From Balneolaceae bacterium (GTDB taxonomy: Bacteria > Bacteroidota > Rhodothermia > Balneolales > Balneolaceae), in NCBI GenBank assembly GCA_007118525.1, contig SKRK01000326.1:1-11224 (forward strand): a DNA stretch of 11,224 nt, written 5' to 3'. Shown here one piece after another: positions 1 through 8,994 of this stretch. The position numbers were made by a program, and so were the translations under genes. The notes under the pieces are model-generated. The model was not told where the DNA came from, made no database searches, and was given only the letters and a program-made list of their open reading frames with translations. Position 1 is the first letter of the stretch. Each line of letters starts with the position of its first letter.

Positions 1-3000
1 GAAATAGCCGGCTCTGCTTCGCGTGTCTGAAGTTCTTCTTTACCGTCTTTGATCAGTTCGTTATTAAGTTCACGAACTTCACGACGGTCCAGAATCTTAC
101 CGCGTTTAAGTTCACTTCCGCCCGGATCAGTCACAACAAACTTTCCAATCAGTTCATCATTTTTGTTATTGAGCTCAAAGCGGTCAACCTTATCTCCTTC
201 AAGATACATGGTATCTCCCGGATCGGTTATTTCCACTTTCTGCATCATGGTGCGAACAATCACTTCAATATGCTTGTCATTGATCTTCACACCCTGCAGA
301 CGGTAAACTTCCTGAATTTCATTCACCAGGTACGACTGTACAGCGAATGGCCCCAGAATGTTGAGAATCTCCTGTGCAGGAATGGTTCCGTCAGATAGTG
401 CCTGTCCGGCCTTCACGAAATCATTCTCCTGTACAAGTATATGCTTCGACAGTGAGATGAGATATCTCTTCTCGTCTGTACCGTCTTTGCTCTCTACAAT
501 CACTTCCTGAGAACCACGCTTACGGCCGCCCATCTTCACAATACCGTCAATCTCAGATACTGCTGCAGGATCGCTCGGTGAACGGGCTTCGAAAAGCTCC
601 GTTACACGCGGAAGACCCGCTGTAATATCTTTTGATTTAGATGCGGCTCTTGGAATTTTGGCAAGTACCTGACCGGCCTGAACTTTCTCGCCGTCTTCGA
701 CAGAGATGTGAGTTTCAACCGGAAGTGTGCTCTCACGAATCCTGTCATCAACACCTTTAACTATCAGTGTCGGTACCAGAGATCGATCACGGGTATCGAT
801 AATAACTTTCTCCCTGTGACCGGTTTGTGCATCTGTATCGGCTGTATAGGTTATCTCTTCAATGATATCCTTGTACTCTACAGTACCTTCCAGTTCACTG
901 AAAATGAGTGCATTATATGGATCCCACTTACAAAGCGGCATTCCTTTTGGAACTTTATCGCCCTCTTCAACCATCATCTCTGCGCCATAAGGCACATTGT
1001 AGGTATTGAGAACTTTTCCTTCCTCATCAACAAGTTTCATCTCACCGGCACGGCTCAATACAACATTGTGAATCTCTTCACCATCATCGTACTCAACTAC
1101 GCGGACGTTTTCAAACTCAACTTTACCGTCAAATTTCGCTTTGTGCTGAGAGTCAGACTCCATACGGGAAGCTGTACCACCCACGTGAAATGTTCGCAGG
1201 GTAAGCTGTGTTCCCGGCTCGCCGATCGATTGCGCTGCGATAACACCCACAGCTTCACCAACCTGAACCAGGCTGTTTCTGGCCATATCACGGCCGTAGC
1301 ACCTGGCACATACACCACGCTCGGTTTCACAGGTAAGTACCGACCTGATCTCAACCTCTTCAATTGAGGTTTCAGCGATTTTTTTAGCTACTTTCTCACT
1401 AATCAACTGGTTAGGCTCACAAATCAGATCATCCGTAATCGGATCTTTGATCTCATGCATGGATACCCTGCCGATAATTCGATCTTCAAGGCTTTCAATC
1501 ACGTCTTCATTATCTTTCAGAGCCTGCATCCTGATACCCCTAAGAGTACCGCAATCCTGCTCGTTAATGATAATATCCTGTGATACGTCAACCAGTCGTC
1601 GGGTCAGATAACCGGCATCAGCTGTTTTAAGAGCTGTATCGGCAAGACCTTTACGCGCACCGTGAGTAGAGATAAAGTATTCAAGTACGGTAAGGCCTTC
1701 ACGGAAGCTGGAGAGAATCGGATTCTCAATAACCTCGTTACCTTGCTGCATTGAGCTTTTTTGTGGCTTAGCCATCAGCCCACGCATACCACCCAGCTGA
1801 CGAATCTGCTCTTTCGAGCCACGGGCACCGGAATCAGCCATCATAAATACGGCATTGAATCCATCCTTATCATCTGTGAGGCTCTGGAAAAGAGTTTCAG
1901 ATACACGGTTTGTAGTGCTGGTCCATTTATCAATAACCTGGTTGTATCGCTCATTATCGGTAATGAAACCCATTTCATAACGATCCTGAATTTCAGCAAC
2001 CTCTGCCTGGGCTTTTTCAATCAACACACGCTTTGCATCTGGTATGATGATATCTTCAAGGCTAAATGAAAGCCCGCCGGTTGTAGCACGCTCAAAACCT
2101 ACTTTCTTCATATTATCCAAAAACTCGGCTGTCTTTGTTGTTCCAACAGCACTATGGATATCACCGATAAGAATTCTGAGTTCTTTCTTACCCAGGGTTT
2201 TGTTTACAAACTCAACACCTTCAGGTAAAATTTCATTGAACAGAACCCGGCCGGTTGTTGTCTTGATAATCTCATATGTCGTCTCACCTTCTTCATTGGT
2301 GACCGGAATACGAACATTAATCTTGGCATGGTTCTCAATTTTACGCTGATCGTAAGCGATAACCACTTCATCAGTGTTAGAAAACGTTTTGCCTTCACCA
2401 AGTTTTCCATTCCCCATTTTTGTGAGGTAATAGATACCTAAAATCATATCCTGTGAAGGAACCGCAACGGGTCCACCACTGGCAGGACTTAAGATATTAT
2501 GCGAACCGAGCATAAGAACAGACGCCTCAAGTACAGCATCATGGCTCAATGGAAGATGAACCGCCATCTGGTCACCATCGAAATCAGCATTAAACGCTGT
2601 ACAGGATAGCGGATGCAGACGAATGGCTTTCTCCTCAATCAGTACCGGCTGATAGGCCTGGATACCTAACCTGTGAAGCGTAGGAGCACGGTTCAGCAGT
2701 ACGGGATGTCCGTCAATTACATTTTCAAGAACTTCCCAAACTACCTGATCTCGTCGATCAACTACTTTTTTGGCACTCTTTACGGTCTTCACGTAACCAC
2801 GCTCGATAAGGCGGCGGATTACAAATGGCTTGTAGAGCTCGATCGCCATCTCTTTTGGAAGACCACACTCGTGCATCTTCAGCTCAGGGCCTACCACAAT
2901 TACGGAACGGCCTGAATAATCGACCCGCTTTCCAAGAAGGTTCTGACGGAATCGCCCGCTCTTCCCTTTCAGCATATCGCTCAGGGATTTCAGAGGACGG

Positions 3001-4001
3001 TTGTTATTGCGAACCGCATTCGATTTTCTTGAGTTGTCGTATAATGAATCGACAGCTTCCTGAAGCATACGTTTCTCATTTCTGAGAATTACATCAGGAG
3101 CTTTAATATCTATAAGACGCTTCAATCGATTATTACGAATAATCACCCGGCGATACAAGTCATTCAGGTCGGAGGTTGCAAAACGCCCTCCTTCCAGTGG
3201 AACTAGCGGACGCAGTTCAGGTGGGATGACCGGGATAACACCCTGAATCATCCATTCCGGACTGTTCTCTGTGTGTTGATTTGCAGCACGGAACGACTCA
3301 ATTACCTGAAGTCTCTTCAGCTTTTTCTTCTTACGCATTTGAGAAGTTTCATTCTTCACTTCGTCACGCAGCGTGTAAGCAAGGCTGTCCAGATCCATTG
3401 TTTTGAGAAGACCCTGAATGGCTTCTGCGCCATCAGTGACAATAAACTTGTCTTCGTCATCATCATCCAATTCGTAATGATCTTCCGGAAGCTGATCAAA
3501 AATGTCAAACTTCTCCTCTTCTGAGATCAGATCTCCGCGCTTGTAACCCAAATCACGGGCCAGGCCAGGATTGATTACCACGAAAGTTTCGTAGTAGACA
3601 ATTCTCTCCAGATTCTTGGAAGAGTATCCCAAAAGATAGGCAATTTTGCTTGGCAGGGATTTGAAGTACCAGATGTGCACGATGGGAACGGTAAGGGTAA
3701 TATGCCCCATTCGTTCTCGCCGGACAGCTTTCCGTGTAACTTCTACACCGCAACGGTCACAAATAATGCCTTTGTAGCGTATGCGTTTGTATTTTCCACA
3801 GTGGCATTCATAATCTTTAACCGGGCCGAAGATCTTTTCGCAGAAAAGACCATCCATTTCCGGTTTGAATGTTCTGTAATTTATCGTTTCAGGTGTTAAG
3901 ACTTCTCCGTGTGACCGGGATAATATCGTCTCGGCCGAAGCCAGAGAGATTCCGATGGTTGAAAAGTCTTTAGTAACAGTTAATGTTTTTGTAGACGGCA
4001 A
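1..4001 (-). CDS. rpoC: RNA polymerase beta' subunit (3' end beyond window)
   Basis: RpoC forms the catalytic half of the RNA polymerase core together with RpoB. The window holds 1333 codons in one uninterrupted frame; the C-terminus lies beyond the left edge, perhaps about 100 residues given family lengths. Visible in order: N-terminal zinc ribbon with Cys66, Cys68, Cys81 and Cys84; the catalytic [14 protein letters not shown] motif with Mg-binding Asp473, Asp475 and Asp477; the second zinc site Cys817, Cys891, Cys898 and Cys901; and the bridge-helix/trigger-loop region around [19 protein letters not shown]. The start is TTG at 4001: an in-frame TAA lies at 4017-4019, the first in-frame ATG is only codon 49 (inside conserved sequence), and GGAGG sits 7 nt upstream. 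It follows rpoB after 40 nt and is surely co-transcribed with it. No intein or frameshift was seen. Confidence 0.97.
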   Translation of the reverse strand, partial: MPSTKTLTVTKDFSTIGISLASAETILSRSHGEVLTPETINYRTFKPEMDGLFCEKIFGPVKDYECHCGKYKRIRYKGIICDRCGVEVTRKAVRRERMGHITLTVPIVHIWYFKSLPSKIAYLLGYSSKNLERIVYYETFVVINPGLARDLGYKRGDLISEEEKFDIFDQLPEDHYELDDDDEDKFIVTDGAEAIQGLLKTMDLDSLAYTLRDEVKNETSQMRKKKKLKRLQVIESFRAANQHTENSPEWMIQGVIPVIPPELRPLVPLEGGRFATSDLNDLYRRVIIRNNRLKRLIDIKAPDVILRNEKRMLQEAVDSLYDNSRKSNAVRNNNRPLKSLSDMLKGKSGRFRQNLLGKRVDYSGRSVIVVGPELKMHECGLPKEMAIELYKPFVIRRLIERGYVKTVKSAKKVVDRRDQVVWEVLENVIDGHPVLLNRAPTLHRLGIQAYQPVLIEEKAIRLHPLSCTAFNADFDGDQMAVHLPLSHDAVLEASVLMLGSHNILSPASGGPVAVPSQDMILGIYYLTKMGNGKLGEGKTFSNTDEVVIAYDQRKIENHAKINVRIPVTNEEGETTYEIIKTTTGRVLFNEILPEGVEFVNKTLGKKELRILIGDIHSAVGTTKTAEFLDNMKKVGFERATTGGLSFSLEDIIIPDAKRVLIEKAQAEVAEIQDRYEMGFITDNERYNQVIDKWTSTTNRVSETLFQSLTDDKDGFNAVFMMADSGARGSKEQIRQLGGMRGLMAKPQKSSMQQGNEVIENPILSSFREGLTVLEYFISTHGARKGLADTALKTADAGYLTRRLVDVSQDIIINEQDCGTLRGIRMQALKDNEDVIESLEDRIIGRVSMHEIKDPITDDLICEPNQLISEKVAKKIAETSIEEVEIRSVLTCETERGVCARCYGRDMARNSLVQVGEAVGVIAAQSIGEPGTQLTLRTFHVGGTASRMESDSQHKAKFDGKVEFENVRVVEYDDGEEIHNVVLSRAGEMKLVDEEGKVLNTYNVPYGAEMMVEEGDKVPKGMPLCKWDPYNALIFSELEGTVEYKDIIEEITYTADTDAQTGHREKVIIDTRDRSLVPTLIVKGVDDRIRESTLPVETHISVEDGEKVQAGQVLAKIPRAASKSKDITAGLPRVTELFEARSPSDPAAVSEIDGIVKMGGRKRGSQEVIVESKDGTDEKRYLISLSKHILVQENDFVKAGQALSDGTIPAQEILNILGPFAVQSYLVNEIQEVYRLQGVKINDKHIEVIVRTMMQKVEITDPGDTMYLEGDKVDRFELNNKNDELIGKFVVTDPGGSELKRGKILDRREVRELNNELIKDGKEELQTREAEPAI

Positions 4002-4008
4002 GGGAAGA

Positions 4009-4013
4009 CCTCC
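4009..4013 (-). promoter_or_regulatory. Shine-Dalgarno of rpoC, decides a TTG start
   Basis: A perfect GGAGG lies 7 nt upstream of the TTG at 4001, within the 40-nt rpoB-rpoC spacer. An in-frame TAA directly upstream of it excludes any longer reading frame, so this site fixes the non-ATG start of rpoC. Confidence 0.85.
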
Positions 4014-4041
4014 GTTTTAGATTTATTAAACAGAACAAACG

Positions 4042-7000
4042 TTAGTCAATATGGATTTCGAGACCGAGACCCATTAATTCACGTAGTAAAACTTTGAACG
4101 ATTCCGGAATGTCGCCTTCGGGCAGGTTTTCACCTTTAACGATGGCTTCGTACACTTTAGAACGTCCTTTCACATCATCACTTTTTACAGTGAGCATCTC
4201 TTTCAGAATATTTGCAGCACCATATGCATAGAGTGCCCAAACCTCCATCTCTCCAAGTCGCTGGCCACCAAATTGGGCTTTACCACCCAAGGGCTGCTGT
4301 GTAATAAGAGAGTATGGACCGATGGATCGTGCATGCATCTTATCTTCAACCAGGTGATTGAGTTTAAGCATGTACATAAAACCAACGGTGGTTTTCTGAT
4401 CTAATTTTTCACCGGATCGTCCATCATAAAGGTGAACTCGCCCATCTTCTGGCAGTCCGGCTTTTCTGAGCTCATCCTGAACCTGCTCGTAAGATGCACC
4501 ATCAAAAATTGGCGATGCATATTTAACACCCAGTTTCATTCCGGCCCAGCCAAGAATAGTTTCATATATCTGGCCAAGGTTCATACGAGAAGGTACACCA
4601 AGCGGGTTCAATACGATATCCACGGGTGTTCCATCTTCCATAAACGGCATGTCTTCGGCAGGTACAACCTTTGCGATAACACCTTTGTTACCGTGACGTC
4701 CGGCCATTTTATCACCTACCTGAATCTTTCTCTTCTTGGCAACATAAACTTTTGCCTTCTGAATGATTCCCGGTGGCAACTCATCTCCTACCTGGATCTG
4801 ATACTTGCGGCGTTTGGCATCTGTTTCCAATTCACGTCGCAGATCCCGGTAGTTTTTGAAGAGTATTTTTACATGCTTTACAAGCTCTTCGTCGGTAGCC
4901 CAGTCAATATTCTCATTGATGTATACAGGGTCCAGTTCTTCAAAAACTGACTTCTTGTACTTCTCACCTTTAGGAATCAACTCGACACTGCTGTAATTCT
5001 GAACACCCGGAGAAGTTTTGTCTCTCAGCAGGCTATACATCTTATCGGCCCACTTAGAGTTCAGATCTGCAAGTTTTCTTGAATATCTTTCATTCTCCTG
5101 TTCAACAAGCTTCTTCTCTTCTTTACGTGAAATTTGTTCATCACGTTTTCTGCTAAAGAGTTTGGTGTTAATTACAACACCCGATACACCCGGAGGTGTT
5201 TTCAAAGATGCATCTTTCACGTCGCCGGCCTTATCGCCAAAAATAGCGCGCAGAAGTTTCTCTTCAGGTGTGGGATCTGTCTCACCTTTCGGCGTGATTT
5301 TACCAACAAGAATATCACCGTGGCTTACTTTTGCACCTATACGGATAATACCCTGCTCGTCGAGATTACGAGTGGCTTCCTCACTTACGTTTGGAATTTC
5401 ACGGGTAAGTTCTTCTTCGCCGCGTTTGGTATCACGAACCTGCTGTTCAAATTCAGTAATGTGGATAGATGTATAGACATCTTCCTGTACAACACGCTCG
5501 CTAATTACGATCGCATCCTCAAAATTGTATCCCCGCCATGGCATAAATGCAACAAGCATATTACGGCCAAGGGCAAGTTCACCTTTATCGGTTGCAAAAC
5601 CATCCGCGATGGCATCACCATCTTTTACAGTATCACCAACGCTTACAATCGGGCGCTGATTCATTGTAGTATCCTGGTTGCTTCGCTCGAACTTCTTGAG
5701 ATGGTACGACTTAATACCCTCATCAAAATAACAGTTCTGTTCAATTTCGCTTCGGGTATACTTAATGCGAATCTCATTTCCACTTACATATACTACTTCA
5801 CCGTCACCCTCAGCGGTTATGATTGCGCGAGAATCTTTAGCTGCACGCTGCTCAAGTCCGGTTCCTACTACAGGAGACTCCGGGCGTAAAAGCGGAACAG
5901 CCTGACGCTGCATGTTCGAACCCATCAGGGCACGGTTGGCATCATCATGCTCAATAAATGGAATCAGGGCAGCTGCAAGCGATGTAATCTGGTTGGCTGA
6001 CACATCCATATATTCAACCTGCTCAGGTTTTGCAAGACCCACATTCGAGTCGCGAAATCTTGAGAAGATAGATTCATTTATAAATGCGCCTTTCTCATCA
6101 ATAGGAGCATTAGCCTGTGCAATAACGGTTTCATCTTCCTGCTCAGCAGCCAGGTAATCAACGTCGCTGGTTACCAGCCCGTCTTTCACCTTTCGGTAAG
6201 GGGTTTCGATAAATCCAAAGTCGTTTATTTTGGCATGTATACAAAGAGAAGTAATCAGACCAATATTCGGACCTTCAGGAGTTTCAATCGGGCAGAGACG
6301 TCCGTAGTGAGTATAGTGAACATCACGAACCTCAAAACCGGCACGTTCACGGGTAAGACCACCGGGGCCTAATGCCGACATTCTTCTTTTGTGAGTCAGT
6401 TCAGCAGCCGGATTGGTTTGATCCATAAACTGAGAGAGCTGATTAGTACCAAAGAAGCTGTTAATCACGCTTGAAATCGTTCTTGCATTTACAAGATCCT
6501 GAGGAGTAAGCTGCTCAGCATCACGCGAATTCATTCGCTCGCGGATAGTTCGCGCCATACGGGCAAGACCCACTGCAAATTGCTGGCCTAACTGCTCGCC
6601 AACGGTTCGAACACGACGATTACTCAGGTGATCAATATCGTCTACCTGAGACTTCATCTCTTTCAGGCGAATAACCTCTTTAATGATCGAAACCACATCC
6701 TCTTTAGTGAGGTACTGGATATCCGGAGAAACCTCCAGTTTCAGGCGTTTGTTAAGCCTGTAACGGCCAACTTCACCAAGATCATATTTTTTGTCGCTAA
6801 AGAAGAGACGCTCGAGTACCTGACGTGCAGTTTCAGGATCCGGCATTTCACCTGTTCTGATCTGCTGGTAAACCTCACCAAGAGCTGACACATCATCGTG
6901 TGAAGGATCTTTTCTGAGGGTGTTCATAATTACAGAACGCTCAGACTCTTCAACACCAATCTTTTGTACCAGTACTTTTTTTACACCCGACTCTTTCAGA

Positions 7001-7869
7001 ACACCATAATCATCTTCTGTAAGCTCGTGATCCCGTTCCAGAAGCACTTTTCTGCTGGTGGCTTCTGTTACTTCACCGGTCTCATCATCAACAACCTCTT
7101 CAGTAACCTGAGTAGAGATTTCTGTAGCCAGGCGCTTGCCTACCAGCTTGGTGTTAAAGGCTTTCTTTGAACCGAATTCAATCTCTTCAGAAAGATCGAA
7201 CAGACTCAGAATATCGAGATCTGATGAAAAACCAAGAGCTCTCAGCAGTGTAGTAGCCGGAATCTTTTTCTTTCTATCGATATATGCCCAGAGAACGTCA
7301 CGGATATCGTTTGTAAATTCAATCCATGAGCCTTTGAAAGGGATAACCCTGGCGGAGTACAGTTGAGTACCGTTTGGATGGACAGACTGCCCGAAAAATA
7401 CACCCGGAGATCTGTGCAACTGGCTCACAATAACGCGCTCAGCACCATTTATGATAAATGTGCCTCGCTTGGTCATCCATGGCAAATCACCGAGAAATAC
7501 TTCCTGCTCGATGGTTTCTGAAGCTTCATCAGAATCATCAACGGAAGAGAGTCTCAGCTTAGCCTTGAGAGGAATCGCATAGGTAAGCCCGCGCTCCTGA
7601 CACTCTTTAATATTGTATTTAGGTGTATCAACAGAGTAATAGATAAACTCCAGAATATGAGTTTCCCGGGTATCCTGAATGGGGAAATTTTCATTAAATA
7701 TTCGTTGGAGCCCTTTATTTTCCCTATCGTTAGGGGCGACATCCAGCTGAGCAAATTCATTAAATGAATCCAGCTGTATATCTAAAAAATCGGGATAATC
7801 TATTACATTTTTTATTCTGCCGAATGAAAGGCGATCGGTAAACGGGATTTTCTCCATAATAGTACTCAA
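4042..7869 (-). CDS. rpoB: RNA polymerase beta subunit
   Basis: RpoB is the second large subunit of RNA polymerase and carries the rifampicin pocket. The 1275-residue product is complete. The rifampicin region runs from about residue 477 (QLSQFMDQ) through HKRRMSALGPGG; residues equivalent to E. coli Q513, D516, H526 and S531 are Q480, D483, H493 and S498, all of the wild-type kind. The active-site segment GDKMAGRHGNKGV (M1055) keeps the lysines equivalent to E. coli K1065 and K1073 (K1054, K1062). The C-terminal clamp segment (TQQPLGGKAQFGGQR, then TVKSDDV) is intact, but the usual EVWALEAYGA reads EVWALYAYGA with Tyr1214. The start is taken as TTG at 7869 because AAAGGAG lies 9 nt upstream; the ATG at 7857 (codon 5) would lie 21 nt from it. 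It sits between rplL (152-nt spacer) and rpoC (40-nt spacer). Confidence 0.98.
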   Translation of the reverse strand: MSTIMEKIPFTDRLSFGRIKNVIDYPDFLDIQLDSFNEFAQLDVAPNDRENKGLQRIFNENFPIQDTRETHILEFIYYSVDTPKYNIKECQERGLTYAIPLKAKLRLSSVDDSDEASETIEQEVFLGDLPWMTKRGTFIINGAERVIVSQLHRSPGVFFGQSVHPNGTQLYSARVIPFKGSWIEFTNDIRDVLWAYIDRKKKIPATTLLRALGFSSDLDILSLFDLSEEIEFGSKKAFNTKLVGKRLATEISTQVTEEVVDDETGEVTEATSRKVLLERDHELTEDDYGVLKESGVKKVLVQKIGVEESERSVIMNTLRKDPSHDDVSALGEVYQQIRTGEMPDPETARQVLERLFFSDKKYDLGEVGRYRLNKRLKLEVSPDIQYLTKEDVVSIIKEVIRLKEMKSQVDDIDHLSNRRVRTVGEQLGQQFAVGLARMARTIRERMNSRDAEQLTPQDLVNARTISSVINSFFGTNQLSQFMDQTNPAAELTHKRRMSALGPGGLTRERAGFEVRDVHYTHYGRLCPIETPEGPNIGLITSLCIHAKINDFGFIETPYRKVKDGLVTSDVDYLAAEQEDETVIAQANAPIDEKGAFINESIFSRFRDSNVGLAKPEQVEYMDVSANQITSLAAALIPFIEHDDANRALMGSNMQRQAVPLLRPESPVVGTGLEQRAAKDSRAIITAEGDGEVVYVSGNEIRIKYTRSEIEQNCYFDEGIKSYHLKKFERSNQDTTMNQRPIVSVGDTVKDGDAIADGFATDKGELALGRNMLVAFMPWRGYNFEDAIVISERVVQEDVYTSIHITEFEQQVRDTKRGEEELTREIPNVSEEATRNLDEQGIIRIGAKVSHGDILVGKITPKGETDPTPEEKLLRAIFGDKAGDVKDASLKTPPGVSGVVINTKLFSRKRDEQISRKEEKKLVEQENERYSRKLADLNSKWADKMYSLLRDKTSPGVQNYSSVELIPKGEKYKKSVFEELDPVYINENIDWATDEELVKHVKILFKNYRDLRRELETDAKRRKYQIQVGDELPPGIIQKAKVYVAKKRKIQVGDKMAGRHGNKGVIAKVVPAEDMPFMEDGTPVDIVLNPLGVPSRMNLGQIYETILGWAGMKLGVKYASPIFDGASYEQVQDELRKAGLPEDGRVHLYDGRSGEKLDQKTTVGFMYMLKLNHLVEDKMHARSIGPYSLITQQPLGGKAQFGGQRLGEMEVWALYAYGAANILKEMLTVKSDDVKGRSKVYEAIVKGENLPEGDIPESFKVLLRELMGLGLEIHID

Positions 7870-7878
7870 AAGGATGTT

Positions 7879-7885
7879 CTCCTTT
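7879..7885 (-). promoter_or_regulatory. Shine-Dalgarno of rpoB, favours the TTG start
   Basis: AAAGGAG on the minus strand lies 9 nt before the TTG at 7869 and 21 nt before the alternative ATG at 7857. The spacing favours the TTG, giving a protein four residues longer than the ATG start would. Confidence 0.75.
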
Positions 7886-7910
7886 AGGTTAAAAATAAGA
7901 TTGTGAGTTC

Positions 7911-7944
7911 TCTTAGCATAAAGCTCTAAGAATGAGATGCCTCA
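7911..7944 (-). other. Two small hairpins in the rpoB leader
   Basis: Downstream of the attenuator-like hairpin, the leader RNA can form two further stems. One is a 4-bp stem TGAG/CTCA with loop GCAT (7933-7944). The other is a 6-bp stem TCTTAG/CTAAGA with a 9-nt loop (7911-7931). They lie about 40 to 75 nt before the rpoB start. In E. coli the equivalent spacer holds an RNase III processing site; whether these stems serve that purpose is a guess. Both are short, so chance occurrence is possible. Confidence 0.35.
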
Positions 7945-7961
7945 CATATGAATAAGACGCC

Positions 7962-7994
7962 AAAAGCCAACACCCCGAAAATTCGGGAGTTGGC
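7962..7994 (-). terminator. Attenuator-like hairpin between rplL and rpoB
   Basis: Read on the minus strand, GCCAAC pairs with GTTGGC (6 bp). A small internal loop follows (T opposite GT), then CCCGA pairs with TCGGG (5 bp) around an ATTT loop. Four T residues follow at once (7965-7962), then GG. This is the shape of a weak intrinsic terminator: a GC-rich stem with a short U tract. It begins 27 nt after the rplL stop codon and ends 92 nt before rpoB. E. coli has a partial terminator in the same place that lowers rpoBC expression relative to the ribosomal protein genes. I infer the same role, with read-through expected because the U tract is short. Confidence 0.65.
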
Positions 7995-8021
7995 TATGGT
8001 ATATAGACCTTTAAAAGGGGG

Positions 8022-8399
8022 TCACTTCAGCTCGACTTCAGCGCCTGCCTCTTCAAGTTTCGCTTTAATCTCTTCTGCATCTGCTTTTGAAGCAGCTTCT
8101 TTAACGGTGTTTGGAGCACCATCAACAAGCTCTTTTGCTTCTTTAAGACCGAGGCCAGTAATGCCTCTAACTTCCTTAATTACAGCAATTTTCTTAGCGC
8201 CAGCAGATTTCAGAATAACATCGAACTCTGTTTGCTCTTCAGCATCAGCGGCGTCACCGCCAGCTGCAGGTCCGGCTACTGCAACCGCAGCTGCAGCAGG
8301 TTTGATTCCATACTCATCTTCAAGAACTTTTGCGAGTTCGTTTGCTTCTTTAATTGTTAAGTTAACAAGTTGTTCAGCTATTTCTTTAACGTCAGCCAT
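8022..8399 (-). CDS. rplL: Ribosomal protein bL12 (L7/L12)
   Basis: L7/L12 forms the mobile stalk of the large subunit that recruits and stimulates the translational GTPases, including EF-Tu encoded at the right edge. The 125-residue length is typical. Residues 1-31 form the helical dimerisation and L10-binding domain, residues 32-55 an Ala/Gly-rich flexible hinge, and residues 56-125 the globular factor-binding domain. The last contains the conserved [20 protein letters not shown] segment at 77-96. The ATG at 8399 has GGAG 10 nt upstream, a better ribosome site than that of rplJ, which fits the need for several L12 copies per L10. It lies 47 nt after rplJ and is followed by the attenuator-like hairpin. 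Confidence 0.98.
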   Translation of the reverse strand: MADVKEIAEQLVNLTIKEANELAKVLEDEYGIKPAAAAVAVAGPAAGGDAADAEEQTEFDVILKSAGAKKIAVIKEVRGITGLGLKEAKELVDGAPNTVKEAASKADAEEIKAKLEEAGAEVELK

Positions 8400-8446
8400 T
8401 GTTATAATTCTCCGTTCGTCGGTTTAAATTAAAATATTTTATTTAT
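8400..8446 (-). other. AT-rich rplJ-rplL spacer
   Basis: The 47-nt spacer begins with an almost pure A/T run containing the palindrome AAAATATTTT (8431-8440) just after the rplJ stop and ends with the rplL ribosome site (GGAG, 8410-8413). I see no convincing promoter or terminator in it. Confidence 0.5.
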
Positions 8447-8974
8447 TCAGTTATTTTCGCCTTTTTCAGCGATTGTTTGTACAGCACCTGCAATATTACT
8501 TCCTTGTGCTTGCAGCCCACTAATTACATTGGAAATTGGCGATAACAGCAGTCCAACAATATCTCCGATAACTTCATTTTTAGACTTCATAGAAGCCAAA
8601 GCATCGAGTTGGTCCTGACTGTAATAATCACCGTCAATTAAAGCCGCTTTAAATTCCGACTTATTTTTCTCCTTTATGTAATTTTTGAGCACTTTAGCAG
8701 GTGCAGCCAGCTCTTCTTCCACAAATGCAAAACCATTTTGGTCTGCCAGATGCGGGTAGAGCTCTTCATATCCACCAATTGTATCCATTGCGCGTTTAAC
8801 AAGTGAATTTTTATACACTTTAAACTGCACGTTACCGTCTCTGAAACGTCCTCGCAGGTCGCCCATATCACTCACAGACATTCCTGTGTATTTGGTGATA
8901 TAAACGGCGTTTGAGTTATTCAGCGTGTTGGTAATTTCTTCAACAATTGCCTTTTTGTCTGATAATGTCGGCAT
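8447..8974 (-). CDS. rplJ: Ribosomal protein uL10
   Basis: L10 anchors the L7/L12 dimers to 23S rRNA at the base of the GTPase stalk and in many bacteria, bound to L12, represses its own mRNA. The product is 175 residues, normal for the family. The N-terminal rRNA-binding domain includes the conserved segment KVYKNSLVKRAM (about 52-63), and the C-terminal part (about 130-175) is the helix that holds L12 dimers. The ATG at 8974 has only a weak AGG 8 nt upstream. The spacer to rplA is just 20 nt, so the long L10 leader known from other bacteria cannot fit in it; any such element would have to overlap the end of rplA. Confidence 0.97.
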   Translation of the reverse strand: MPTLSDKKAIVEEITNTLNNSNAVYITKYTGMSVSDMGDLRGRFRDGNVQFKVYKNSLVKRAMDTIGGYEELYPHLADQNGFAFVEEELAAPAKVLKNYIKEKNKSEFKAALIDGDYYSQDQLDALASMKSKNEVIGDIVGLLLSPISNVISGLQAQGSNIAGAVQTIAEKGENN

Positions 8975-8994
8975 TCTATTAACCTGTTTAATTT

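Noticed and set aside
1097..1363. 88-codon open frame on the minus strand
   Set aside because: Lies in another frame of rpoC, whose own frame is continuous and conserved here.
708..1367. 219-codon open frame on the plus strand
   Set aside because: Antisense to rpoC over its second zinc-binding region; composition follows the complement of rpoC and no known family is visible.
4432..4950. 172-codon open frame on the plus strand
   Set aside because: Antisense to the 3' part of rpoB; no domain or start signal supports it.
5134..5889. 251-codon open frame on the plus strand
   Set aside because: Lies antisense within rpoB, resembles no protein family I know, and has no ribosome site; a shadow of the conserved minus-strand gene.
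1..7869. Intein or lineage-specific insertion in rpoB or rpoC
   Set aside because: Both frames run continuously through all catalytic motifs with no splice-junction or endonuclease signature; lengths fit the family.
7870..8021. Possible rpoB promoter in the spacer
   Set aside because: I looked for the Bacteroidota-type TAnnTTTG element with an upstream TTG; only a partial match (TATTTTTA near 7890) without a well-placed upstream element was found.
7948..8427. 159-codon Ser/Ala-rich open frame on the plus strand
   Set aside because: Antisense to rplL; its Ala/Ser richness simply mirrors the biased codons of the L7/L12 hinge.
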